A DNA stretch of 64,000 nt, taken from the NCBI GenBank assembly GCA_014529385.2, contig CM043948.1:75982291-76046290 (forward strand), given 5' to 3'. This document shows positions 54,790 to 64,000 of the stretch, in pieces. How positions within the stretch are numbered: position 1 is the stretch's first letter; each line of letters opens with the position of its first letter. A program made the translations under genes and the position numbers. Source of the stretch: Adiantum capillus-veneris (Eukaryota > Streptophyta > Polypodiopsida > Polypodiales > Pteridaceae). The notes under the pieces were generated by a model. That model was given only the letters and a program-made list of their open reading frames with translations, was not told the origin of the DNA and did not search any database.

Positions 54790-57400
54790 ATCGGAGGGGA
54801 CTAGACCATGCAATTCTCTACCCAACCTCCTTATATATAGACTCGTAGCCTACTAAAATATGGTACCCCTTAACCGCATGTCCGTCTTGGCCCTTGGCCT
54901 GCCCAGTCTTACCCTAGGCATTACATTACTCCCCCCTTGGGCAAGCATTTTTATCCTCGAAAACAAGAGTGGTTATATCTTCATAAGAAGACTAATGTTT
55001 TTTGCAGTGGAATCCTTCATGGATCCAGCTGTGCATTTGACCGAAACACGGTTTAGTAGGAGATTCAATGAAATCAGGAAGAGCACCTTGATTTTCCACA
55101 TTGTTGTCGCTTTGCAACAATCTTTTGTAACCGGCCCATAACTCACTTAAGTATGCTAAACAACATTTTTGTCCTCAAAAACAAAAGTGGTGATATCTTC
55201 ATTAGAGGACTAATTTTTTTGCAGTGACATCCTTCATGGATCCAACTATCCATTTGATTGGAAAATGGTTAAGTATAGGAGGTTCAATGAAATGAAGATG
55301 AGCATCTTGATTTTCCACATTGTTGTCCCTTTGCAACCGTCTTGTGTAACCAGCCCATATCCACCAACATTGCGGATAGACTCCATTTAAAACTCGCTTG
55401 AGTATGCTAAACAAGTTAGCACAAGGAAGATGTATCTAAAAGAGTACCTCTTTTCACTTTCCATGAAAGTAACTGGCTAACGTAACTCATCAACAAAGTA
55501 TAAGTCATTGACTTAATATCATTCTTCGTCAGTAAACAACCCGACCACAATTGGTGTTCAAGGTTGAGAATCTGATTAAACAGGAAGAGGCTAGACTTAC
55601 TTGTAACCTGCTTTGTCTCATGGTAAGCAAACTCCAAGTAGAGAGATAATATTTCTAATTGGGTTGCTTTGTGCTAATTATGTACTCAGCATATCCTTCA
55701 ACACAACATCAATACTTGTAAATTGCCTATCCTCTCTGGATAACTAACAATATTGAGGTGTGTTTCCCCACCATTTACAAACAGTTCTCCGAAATGAATG
55801 GTAAACAAGGATCACAATTCCTTGCATTATTGCTAATTGATCAATAATTTTAGGAACAACCACCTTGGTTAACTATAGCACCCAGACCAAGCCATGACCT
55901 CAATTTGTGATTAATAGATCTACAATTAATCTCATAGAGATATTGCACATAGAGTGTGAAATGCTTTAGGTGCCTCTAATGTCATGAATGTGTATGCCAC
56001 TCCAAATCAGCCTTTGCTAAATACTAGGGTCCATAACACCTAGTGTGCAGGTATTTAGCAAAAATAGATATGAACCTACATATCCATACTCTTACTTGCC
56101 AATGCTTATGCCTAATGTAGTCATATACAAGGATCACAAGAAAATATAACAGTCTCAACTCTTTGGAGAAGAGTAAATAATGTTATACCGGAAGTGTAAA
56201 CCATGCTTTAGTGAAATGAGTCTACAATATTGGCATTTCATGCATGCATATCAAAAAAATAGCGTGATAAGACCTTGGCTTCAATGACGGTCTCCACAAT
56301 GTGAGCAGATGTCATATGTACCTTGCACAAAATGTACTGGCATGGATATATCACAATTGGTCATTGCAAACCAAACTGTGAGCTTATATCCTCTTATTTC
56401 CAAACTTGTGTGCTAGTATCCTTGATCCTACGTCAATGGATAGAATTGTGGTACGGAATAGAAGCCTTGATTTGCACTAAGTCTATCAAAGCACTTTGCT
56501 TTGCACAACAGAGAAATCTTATTCAAATGAAAATTGAAAGATAGAAATACAAGTAGAACTTGAAATTGTCTTACCTTGTTGCCCCTCTGAGAGCAGTTGC
56601 CTTCGCTTGAATGTGGATTGTAGCCATGTATGTTGAGAAAGTTAGTGCTATTGAATACCCTCATGGCTTGGTTCGTACCGACCTCCAACAAAGAGCACGT
56701 AGACGTGTTGCCAGGTTTCCCCAAGTTTATATGCTACTAGCATATTTCAAACTTTGGAAGCTTCTAGGCAAAATGCCCTAAAGTGAAGCCTTGCTTTGCA
56801 TAAGTTCATCTAAGCGATGAGAAGAACGGATTCCGATGGCTCTTAAGCTATCAAATGCCATCGAATTGCCAAAATTTGCTTGACCGAAGCAACATTTGCT
56901 TCTCAAGTTGGCATTGTAGATAATCTTACAAAATGGAATAAGTTCAAAATTGAGACTTAAATTTAAGATACTTACCAATTTGTGTGACCACCACACCTAG
57001 CATCAGAAGTCAAAGCATCTTGTGGCATGATTGTGCTTTCAAGCACACCATGCATGCAAAGCTAAAAAAATAAAGTGGAAGCACATGGCTACAATGACAG
57101 CCTCAAGAGTTTGAGTCAATAGCATAACCACTTTGCTTTGTGCAATCAACAATCATGTTTGCCCTTGTGGAAAGTAATGAAATAACGTGCAAGCACATTG
57201 CCAAGTTTCCCCAAGTTTGTATGCTACTAGCATATTCCAAACTTTGGAAACCACGATGCAAGATGCCTAAATCGAAGCCGTGCTTCACATAAATACCTAT
57301 GTGCTCATGCCAAAAGATACTTCTACTAACATACAAATACCATGGAAAAAGGGAATCGACATTGTCGAACACTTTCATGTAAACGACCCTAAAATTGTCC
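54790..57400 (-). mobile_element. R1 copy D, old and diverged
   Basis: 54800-54935 resembles the R1 3' LTR (CCAACCTCCTTATATATAG, GGCCTTGGCC-like stretch, then ATTACTCCCCCCTTGG). The bases to 57400 follow the order of R1 copies B and C with much lower similarity. The - strand frame 55416-55637 (MEFAYHETKQVTSKSSLF...) is the best surviving trace of the suspected gypsy integrase. It is clearly older than copies A-C. Confidence 0.65.
54948..55400. repeat. Tandem duplication in R1 copy D (220 bp period)
   Basis: ATTTTTATCCTCGAAAACAA at 54948 and ATTTTTGTCCTCAAAAACAA at 55168 start two head-to-tail copies that both continue through CATCCTTCATGGATCCA and CATTGTTGTC.CTTTGCAAC. Confidence 0.8.
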
Positions 57401-57998
57401 AATAGTGTTTTTTGGTATGTATTCTCTGTCCACTTCTAGGAGCAGTGACAAGTAGTTGGCCATGCTGAGCATATTTGTCTCTGTCGACAAGCCTAGACAT
57501 GAGAAAGAGAGCTTTGTCTTACTTGCAACGAGCCGACCATGTTGAGAAACTTTGCACCCTTCATCTAGTCTAGTCCTGTCGATCTCCTTGAGATTTTAGA
57601 ACATTATCGATTTGCCTTTGCATCAAAATTTAGCCTTTGACGAGCGTGTTCTGTCGAGGTACTGGAGAGAAGCTATGCTTGTGAGTGAGATTTTTTTATA
57701 CTCAAGTCGTCCTTGATTTGGGTTTTCAACCTAATCATTGGTCCTTTTCCAAAAAATGTATGTTGCAAAATTTTAATGCTTATGGTAACTATCACAAGTT
57801 GTGCTTGTGCTTGGAGCGCTTAAAGTGCACTCACTCTATTGCATGCCAGAGTTATGCATCATATTTTGGAAAATTTATCAAACAAACTGAAAATCCACTA
57901 CATATCTCATTAATCATTTGACCCCAGGGAGTTCACTGAAGTATATGTAACATAGCACGTGCATTCAATAGAAGGGATTTCAATTTCTTGTGTAGGAG
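57401..57998. other. No gene identified
   Basis: Region after R1 copy D. A 78-codon open frame (57685-57921) has no recognisable domain. Confidence 0.4.
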
Positions 57999-58130
57999 TA
58001 TAAGGGGTAATTAAAATCCATTTTGGTGAATGCAGGTGTACAAGATTCATATGTACAAGAGGGGTATAAGGGGTAATTAAAATCCATTTTGGTGAATGCA
58101 CAGATACATGTGTACAAGAGGGGTATAATG
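57999..58130. repeat. Two-copy tandem repeat, 67 bp period
   Basis: ATAAGGGGTAATTAAAATCC...GGTGAATGCA...GTACAAGAGGGG begins at 57999 and again at 58066, with small differences in the middle. Confidence 0.9.
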
Positions 58131-58795
58131 TAACATTTAATAGCCTAGTAACTTGTGTGTAGCGAAAAATAGCATGAACATAGTGAGCATTTCATTAGAA
58201 TAGATTCCTAATGAGAATAACAATAGTGTTTGGCTGGAGAAAGCAACAAAAAGGATAACACCTAGCTAGATAGCATGAACAATACTTCAAAAAGAGAGAG
58301 AAATTAAGCTATTGACAACAGTTGAGGACTGGATTTACATGGAGCCGGTCCCCCCTCCAAAAGGCTTTGTATTATAGGTTTCTCCCATCAAGAGAGACAT
58401 TTTACAATACAATTCTTTGTGTACCTACAATACTAGCTAGTACAAGGAAGATGGAAGCTTCAAGCACTAAGCAAAACACTTATAAAACACAACATCAATT
58501 CCCTCACGGTCTTAGACCCAAGACCTCACACACCTTTGAAGATGGTGAGAGCTAGCGGGATATGAGAGTAGATTGAGAGGAAGAAGGAGTAGTCTTACAA
58601 GAAAAATGTACATCTCCTCACATAATCACTCATACTAGCATAGCATAGCTTAGTAATTAGCATGGAAGAGGAGATGAGCATGCATTGAAGCTTGGCTCTT
58701 GGTTGGATTTGCATCACAAAGCCAAGAGTTGTTGGTGTAGGCCTCCCTTCTCACAAGCTTGGAGTAGGTGATAAGCTTTCCATTAAAGCTTGAGA

Positions 58796-58845
<50 letters not shown>

Positions 58846-59361
58846 CTTCTTGCTTCACACATGAGTTAGTGTGAGTGTGTCTGAAATAATGCCTTGTAAA
58901 ATTCAGACTCCTCTCTCTCTTGATCGACCCCTCTTGCTATTTTCTCTTGCTAGCACCTCATTGGACCTCTCCCAGCTTAGCCAATGAAAGTTAAGTAGCA
59001 TAATTGATAGCCTTCTGACATGTGTCCCCCTTTCCCCTTTTGTGAGAGCTTTAGCTAATTAATGAATGCAACTAAACTCTCATTAGACCCCTTTGTCTCC
59101 TGGCCAATAGGAATCAAGTAAGCCATTGGGCTGTTGAATGCTCATTGGACCCCTTGGGACATTGTCCAATAGTATTCTAGAGAGCTTAATTCTTGTTGGT
59201 TCTTTTATTAAGTGTTTTTAACCTAATTAAACTAGATTTACTCTAGCCTAATTCTCATTGATCCACCTCCATGGCCATCCAATAGGATTTGAGTACACCT
59301 TGTGGGCATCTGGGATAGGGAGCTGACATGTGTCCCTCATTCTCTTTGTGTAAAGGAGGCT

Positions 59362-59452
<91 letters not shown>

Positions 59453-59803
59453 CTCTCTCATCCCCTACTTGCAAGGCTCGTCCCCCTCCTTTGTAGGAGT
59501 TTAGAAGACTTTTTTGGTACACACACAAAGCATCCAATCTCCTAAGCTTTGACCTTTGGACACAACCTTTGAATTTTGGAACCTTAGCATTTTGGAAGTC
59601 TTAATGGGCTGAACCTTAGGGTCTTTAAAGCCCATTGCTGCACATTGTTCTTTTGCAGATGGCCTCCCCTTTGGATCCCTATTATGGCCGGTCTGCCAAC
59701 TTAACCAATATTCTAGCTTTTTCTCCCTTGCACTTCCCCATATTAAATGATCATTTTAACATGAGAAAAGCATTTAGGAGAATTAGATATTAGTTATTAT
59801 GTG
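58131..59803 (-). repeat. Probable 3' LTR or 3' flank of gypsy-2
   Basis: It lies downstream of the gypsy-2 polyprotein. On the element strand the coding region ends near 59810 at VEDDYDFKREVL, followed by the purine stretch AAGAGAGAGG. What follows should be the 3' LTR, but its partner is beyond the window, so neither boundary is proved. It includes (GA)n at 58798-58842 and (GT)n at 59367-59450. Confidence 0.35.
59367..59450. repeat. (GT)n microsatellite, 84 bases
   Basis: Uninterrupted GT repeat. Open frames across it are artefacts. Confidence 0.95.
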
Positions 59804-61330
59804 AGTACCTCTCTCTTGAAATCATAGTCGTCCTCGACTATGGGGTAGAGAAGATAAAGCCTATTCATTAGTCCTTTTTCTAGCGGGTAGAGGATTCTTA
59901 TGTTACCTTACGATATCGTTCCAGAATGGATGACTAGTCCATTTGGTGCTTGAGAGCCTAAGCTGCCGCAAGCATTTCTGCACATTAGTCCTATCAATCT
60001 TCCATAGTAGAGTGACAAGCTCTACTTGGTGTTTGGGAGACGTCGTCTCCGCAAACTTGATCTAAGCATGCATACTACTTCACATTTGTGCACAATAAAG
60101 AAAAAGAAAGTCTTATAAGACAAAAACTTTGTTCATTTTAAACATTTGTACATTTGCTTACCTGAGGGAAGCATTGTAAGCAATGACAAGGTTTAGGTTA
60201 TCCTTTAATTTTATGCCTTGCATCCATCTAGCATCTTCAAAAGGATAATTCTTAAACTTAATAAGATATCATTGGATAGTCTTACCGCCTCTTAGTACCT
60301 TGTCTTCATGCTGGAGAATGGACTCGAGCTGCAGCACCTCTTGTTGGTCCTAGATCTCCGGTGGGTCTTCAATAGTTGGTTCTTGAGGTGGCTCTCCTTT
60401 GTAAGGCTTTAGTAGGCTCACATGGAAAGCATTGTGTATGAGCCAATGGATGGGCAACTTGAGTTGATAGACCATCTCATTGATTGGCCTACGAATTGGG
60501 AAGGGACCATAGTACCTTTTTGCTAGCTTAGCATAGTAATTTTGGTGTCCCGTAGGATTCTCGCCCTTCGTGTGCCTTAATCGAGCCTTGGGAAAATTAT
60601 GTAAGACCCAATCATTTTCTTTAAAGGCTTGTGCTCTTCTGTGCTTATCAGCAGTAGCCTTTTTCCTTTGCTGTCAGATAGAGATAGCATCCTTAATCTT
60701 TTGGAAAGATTCTTGTAGGTCTCGGCTATACTCATCTGCAGCGAAGATCTTCCCATGTACTTTGAGTAGCAGGGGACTTTTTTATCTTCCCTCAATTACC
60801 TCAAAAGGTGCTTTTCCCATGAAAGTATACACAATGTTATTGTAGACATACTCCACTAAGGGTACTTCTCCCATTGGCATCTTTTAGTAGATCAAGAATT
60901 GTTAGGTTAGCTATTTCACTTTGGCCATTTGTTTGTGGGTGATAGGCCAAAGAGAAGTTAAGCCTTGTCCCTAAATTCTCAAAAGTTGCCATTTGATGGG
61001 CTTTGATAGTCTTTTTGACAGGTATAAAATGAGCTTGTTTACTAAACCTGTCTACTATCGTCCATATTCATGTATTCCCATGGAAGACTTAGGCAATTCA
61101 AAGATAAAATCCATGGATATGCTCTTCCATGGTAAATTAGGGATTGGCAAAGGTTGAAGCAATCCAGGTTGTTTCCCTCTATCAAACTTCGTCTTTTGGC
61201 ATACCAGACATTTAGAAACATACTCTTGTATGTTTTCTTTCATGGTAGGCCAATAGAAATATGTTTCAATCCCCTTTAGGATAGACTCAATCCCTCTATG
61301 TCCCGCATAGGGAGGAGCATGAGATTCATA
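59804..61330 (-). pseudogene. Gypsy-2 integrase with chromodomain, broken
   Basis: Reading - strand: HAPPYAGHRGIESILKG and KCLVCQKTKFDRG give the HHCC zinc region (61190-61330). SMDFIFELPKSSMGI holds the first catalytic D (about 61080-61125). The rest of the core (60860-61050) is frameshifted, with VEYVYNN. The C-terminal part reads [13 protein letters not shown] and [11 protein letters not shown] (60390-60540), then a chromodomain-like end LESILQHEDKVLRGGKTIQ, a TGA, YLIKFKNYPFEDARW (60220-60330). That places it among chromoviruses, whose chromodomain is thought to guide integration to particular chromatin. Multiple stops. Confidence 0.85.
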
Positions 61331-62125
61331 AAATTACTTTTTCACGTAGTGAGTTAGTAACGCATAGTCTATTGCCATAGAGAAGATAACCATCTTGTAA
61401 AGTAAATGGTTCCTCTTTCTTCCCTAATGCAAGGGCTGAAATCACATGTCTAAAATTGGGATCAATAGCATACTCGTCTATCATAGAAGATAGATCATTG
61501 TGAGTTGCTATGGAAACCGCATTCACTCTCGGCCGTCTTGAGAGTGCATCGGCTACTTGATTATGCTTGCCAGCAATGTGGCAATATGAAAATGAAATTG
61601 CAAAAGGAAATTTTCCTACCTCATTTGTTTGTCGAAGAGCTTGGTCTACATCATGAAGTACTTAAGGCTTTGGTGATCCATTCACAGAATGAAAGGAGAC
61701 CCCAATAAATAGTGCTTCCATGAGTCTAAGGCATGTAGAACTACGAGGAGTTCCTTTTCATATATGCCTAGAGCTTGCTCAACAGGATCGAGCCTTCGAC
61801 TTTCATAGGCTATGGCGTGCCCTTCTTGGAGCAAAACAGCTCCAAGGCAATCATCACAAGCGTCACATTGGACCTTAAATGGCTTTGAGAGATCCAGTAG
61901 TGTAAGCACAGGTTGAGAGATAAGCTTTTTGAAAGCATTGTTCTCCTTGGCAGACCATGTATACCTAACATTTTTCTTTGTTAGGTCATGTAATGGTCGT
62001 GCAATTTGTGAGAACTTTTCTATGAAGCGTCTATAGTATGCACACATACCTATAAAGCTTCTTAGTTCATGAAGATTCCTTGGTTTAGGCCATCTTTTTA
62101 TTACCTCTAACTTTGATGGATCCAT
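61331..62125 (-). pseudogene. Gypsy-2 RNase H, broken
   Basis: The frame 61682-62125 starts MDPSKLEVIKRWPKPRNLHE, goes through LRSFIGMCAYYRRFIEKFSQ (end of reverse transcriptase connection), then KPFKVQCDACDDCLGAVLLQ (catalytic D), ESRRLDPVEQALGIYEKELL (E) and LGSPFIL, where a stop replaces the next codon. The last part (61330-61680) is in other frames, with VISALALGKKEEPFTLQDG, the zinc-domain approach. Confidence 0.85.
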
Positions 62126-62760
62126 TTGGATGCCATCTTGAGAGATAATGTGACCTAAATATTGAATCTCTTGTAAGAAAAATTCACTTTTCTTTTGATT
62201 AACATAATTTTAGTCTCTCTTTGAACTTGAAATATTACTTGGAGGTGTTGCTTGTGTTCGTCTAATGAATTACAGTAGATGATAATACCATCAACCCAGT
62301 AAAGGTTTAATGAGGCCTGAATAGCCTCTCCATCAAACGGTTGAATGTGGCTGGTGCATTGATCAAGCCAAAAGGCATGACAATGTATTTGTAAAGACCA
62401 AACGTAGTGCGAAATGCAGTCTTTACAATATCTTGATCAACTATCATTATTTGATGATAGCCACTTTTTAGGTCAATCCTACTGAAGTAGGTCGATCCTT
62501 GTAGCTTATCAAATAGGTCTTCTACCCATGGAACCGAAAACCTATTCTTGATAGTGATCCTATTTAGTGCTCTACAGTCGACACACATACGATATGTGTC
62601 GTCTTTCTTTTGCACTAATAGCACAAGTGAAAAATGGAGATGAGCTAGACCTAACCATGCCCTTATCAACTAACTCATGCACTTGCCGCATAATCTCCTC
62701 TTGTTGAGCTTGAGAAACTCTATAAGGAGGTTTACTAGGCGGTGAACTTCCTGGAAGAAG
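62126..62760 (-). pseudogene. Gypsy-2 reverse transcriptase, active site altered
   Basis: The frame 62307-62669 reads LVQKKDDTYRMCVDCRALNRIT, FSRIDLKSGYHQI, KTAFRTTFGLYKYIVMPFGL and NAPATFNRLM, all standard gypsy blocks. A stop follows. In the next frame (about 62270-62305) the position of the YVDD active site reads YWVDGIIIY, so the second catalytic Asp is Gly. This enzyme should be inactive. Confidence 0.88.
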
Positions 62761-64000
62761 TTCAATTGCATGGTCATCATTGCCTCGTTTAGGAGATAGC
62801 TCACAAGGGATGTCGTCAATAAAGACATCTTGAACCCCTTGAGAAAATTGGATAACTTTAATTCCTTGTGATTGTTTATATTTTCTTTTGCTAAAGCATT
62901 AAGTTCATTTTTAGAATCTTTAACAAAAATCATGTACACGGAAATAGAGCTCTTTATTGACTTATTGAAAGCATGTGTATGTAAAATGGATATGGTGTTA
63001 CCCAGTTGCTTAGCATCTATGTACATATATTTTTCCATGAACCTAAAGTAGATTCTCCTTTCAAGGAATTTAAAATCGACAGCCATGAGATCAAACCATG
63101 GTGCCCCTAGGATTACATCCTTGTGCTTAAGAGGAGAGATAAAGAAGTCCTCTTTGTCCACATAGCTTTGGACATGGAGCCTCAATTTCCCAAATAAGGG
63201 AGTGATTGAAGCTTCTTGCTCCTTGAAAGCACCATCTGTGGGTAGGACATCTCCCATCTCGTAAGCTTGTATGCCTAGCTTGGTGGCAAACTCTGTGGAT
63301 TTGAAATTGTGAGTAGAATCAGGGTCAAAGAGAGTAAAAGCATCATCTTCTCTTACCTTTCCCCAAGCATGGCATAGAGGAGATCCTTTGTGGTGAGCTT
63401 CCTCTTCTTGGATTTCGACCAAGGTAGCTCTAGGAGGCTCATGGAAGGTGTTCTTTTGGGGACAAGCGTGGTACGCATGCCCTTGCTCTTCGCACTTGAA
63501 ATAGCGGTTATCCTTGCGATAACGTTCAAGCTCTTCAAGAGAGAGTTTGTTTTTACCTTTGTACACTCCCTTCTCCTTATCTTTGTTGGAATTTCCCTTA
63601 GGAGACTTTTGGACATTGTCCTTCCCCTTAGGCTCATTGGAACCCTTGTTTTCTGTGGGCTTAGAATTTCTTTTAGCCCCTATTTGGAAATTGATTCAAG
63701 AAGCCACCATAGTATGGTGTATAACCGCGAATATGGTGCGTGTCGTTTGGGAGTTGACATACTCCACCATTTCTTCAGTTAAGCCCGCACAAAATTGTTT
63801 CTTTTGCTCTCCAAAATCCATCCTTTTGAAGACGGTGGCTTTGAGATGTAAGTCCAAAAACTTGTCTACATATTTTTGAATGGATTCATAGGGAGAGAGC
63901 TTCAAGCTTCGCCATTCGGTGAGCACTTTGTCTTTGGCATCGGTGGCCAAAAACTGCTTCATAATGGAAGCTTTTAAAGCTTTCCATGTTCGTGGAGCTT
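62670..64000 (-). pseudogene. Gypsy-2 Gag and protease, partial at window edge
   Basis: The capsid part (63696-63962 and beyond the edge) has FLATDAKDKVLTEWRSLKLS and FCAGLTEEMVEYV, a Retrotrans_gag pattern. A stop lies near 63695. The frame 62670-63566 continues with a zinc knuckle whose first Cys is Tyr (YFKCEEQGHAYHAC), then the protease motif LFDPDSTHNF, where the Gly of the usual D-x-G-S is Asp. VILGAPWFDLM is the conserved later block. The first part of Gag is outside the window. Confidence 0.8.

Noticed and set aside
59255-59545. Cys-Val and His-Thr repeat open frames
   Set aside because: Products of the (GT)n microsatellite on either strand.

Overview
This window looks like nuclear DNA of a land plant with a large, retrotransposon-rich genome. 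It holds Ty1/copia, Ty3/gypsy (one with a chromodomain) and LINE remnants, long microsatellites, AT-rich flanks, and no bacterial gene organisation. The species cannot be fixed from the sequence. A fern, lycophyte or other large-genome plant is possible, but that is a guess. Almost every coding trace belongs to a broken transposable element. Only one stretch (49.93-50.59 kb) looks like a possible host gene, and its reading frame is interrupted. The element names used below (R1, E, copia-1, copia-2, gypsy-1/2/3) are local labels.

Layout. 0-3.45 kb: 3' part of a degenerate LTR element, R1, on the + strand. It sits in a smaller element, E (3.45-4.23 kb). 4.2-4.5 kb: tandem duplication. About 4.9-8.5 kb: 5' end of gypsy-3 with its LTR, a broken small ORF, an intact gag (7195-8331) and a truncated pol. 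8.6-9.4 kb: copia-2 gag on the - strand. 9.5-10.2 kb: a SINE-like and LTR-end segment that recurs twice more. 10.2-13.4 kb: no genes, with a 41-base C run. 13.6-14.5 kb: LINE reverse transcriptase remnant. 14.5-35.9 kb and 36.8-49.6 kb: two related composite blocks (B and C). 49.9-50.6 kb: glycine-rich secreted-protein candidate. 50.6-54.8 kb: mostly unrecognised DNA with a strong inverted repeat. 54.8-57.4 kb: an old fourth R1 copy. 58.1-64 kb: gypsy-2, a chromodomain-type element on the - strand whose gag runs off the window.

The main structural result is a deep nest. Element E carries R1 inserted with target duplication CAACC. R1 carries copia-1 with target duplication GCCCC. In block B, copia-1 carries the 10.1 kb gypsy-1. 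In block C, copia-1 instead carries an 831 bp terminal-inverted-repeat element. The same copia-1 insertion, with the same target duplication, is in both blocks, so the nest existed before the blocks were duplicated. Gypsy-1 and the inverted-repeat element came later.

Gypsy-1 has integrase, reverse transcriptase and protease segments that, from memory, look more like a family abundant in basidiomycete fungi than like the common plant gypsy lineages. It is the most unusual element here. Other leads are a serine/proline-rich ORF inside element E, open in one copy and stopped at one codon in the other two, and the unrecognised glycine-rich secreted protein.
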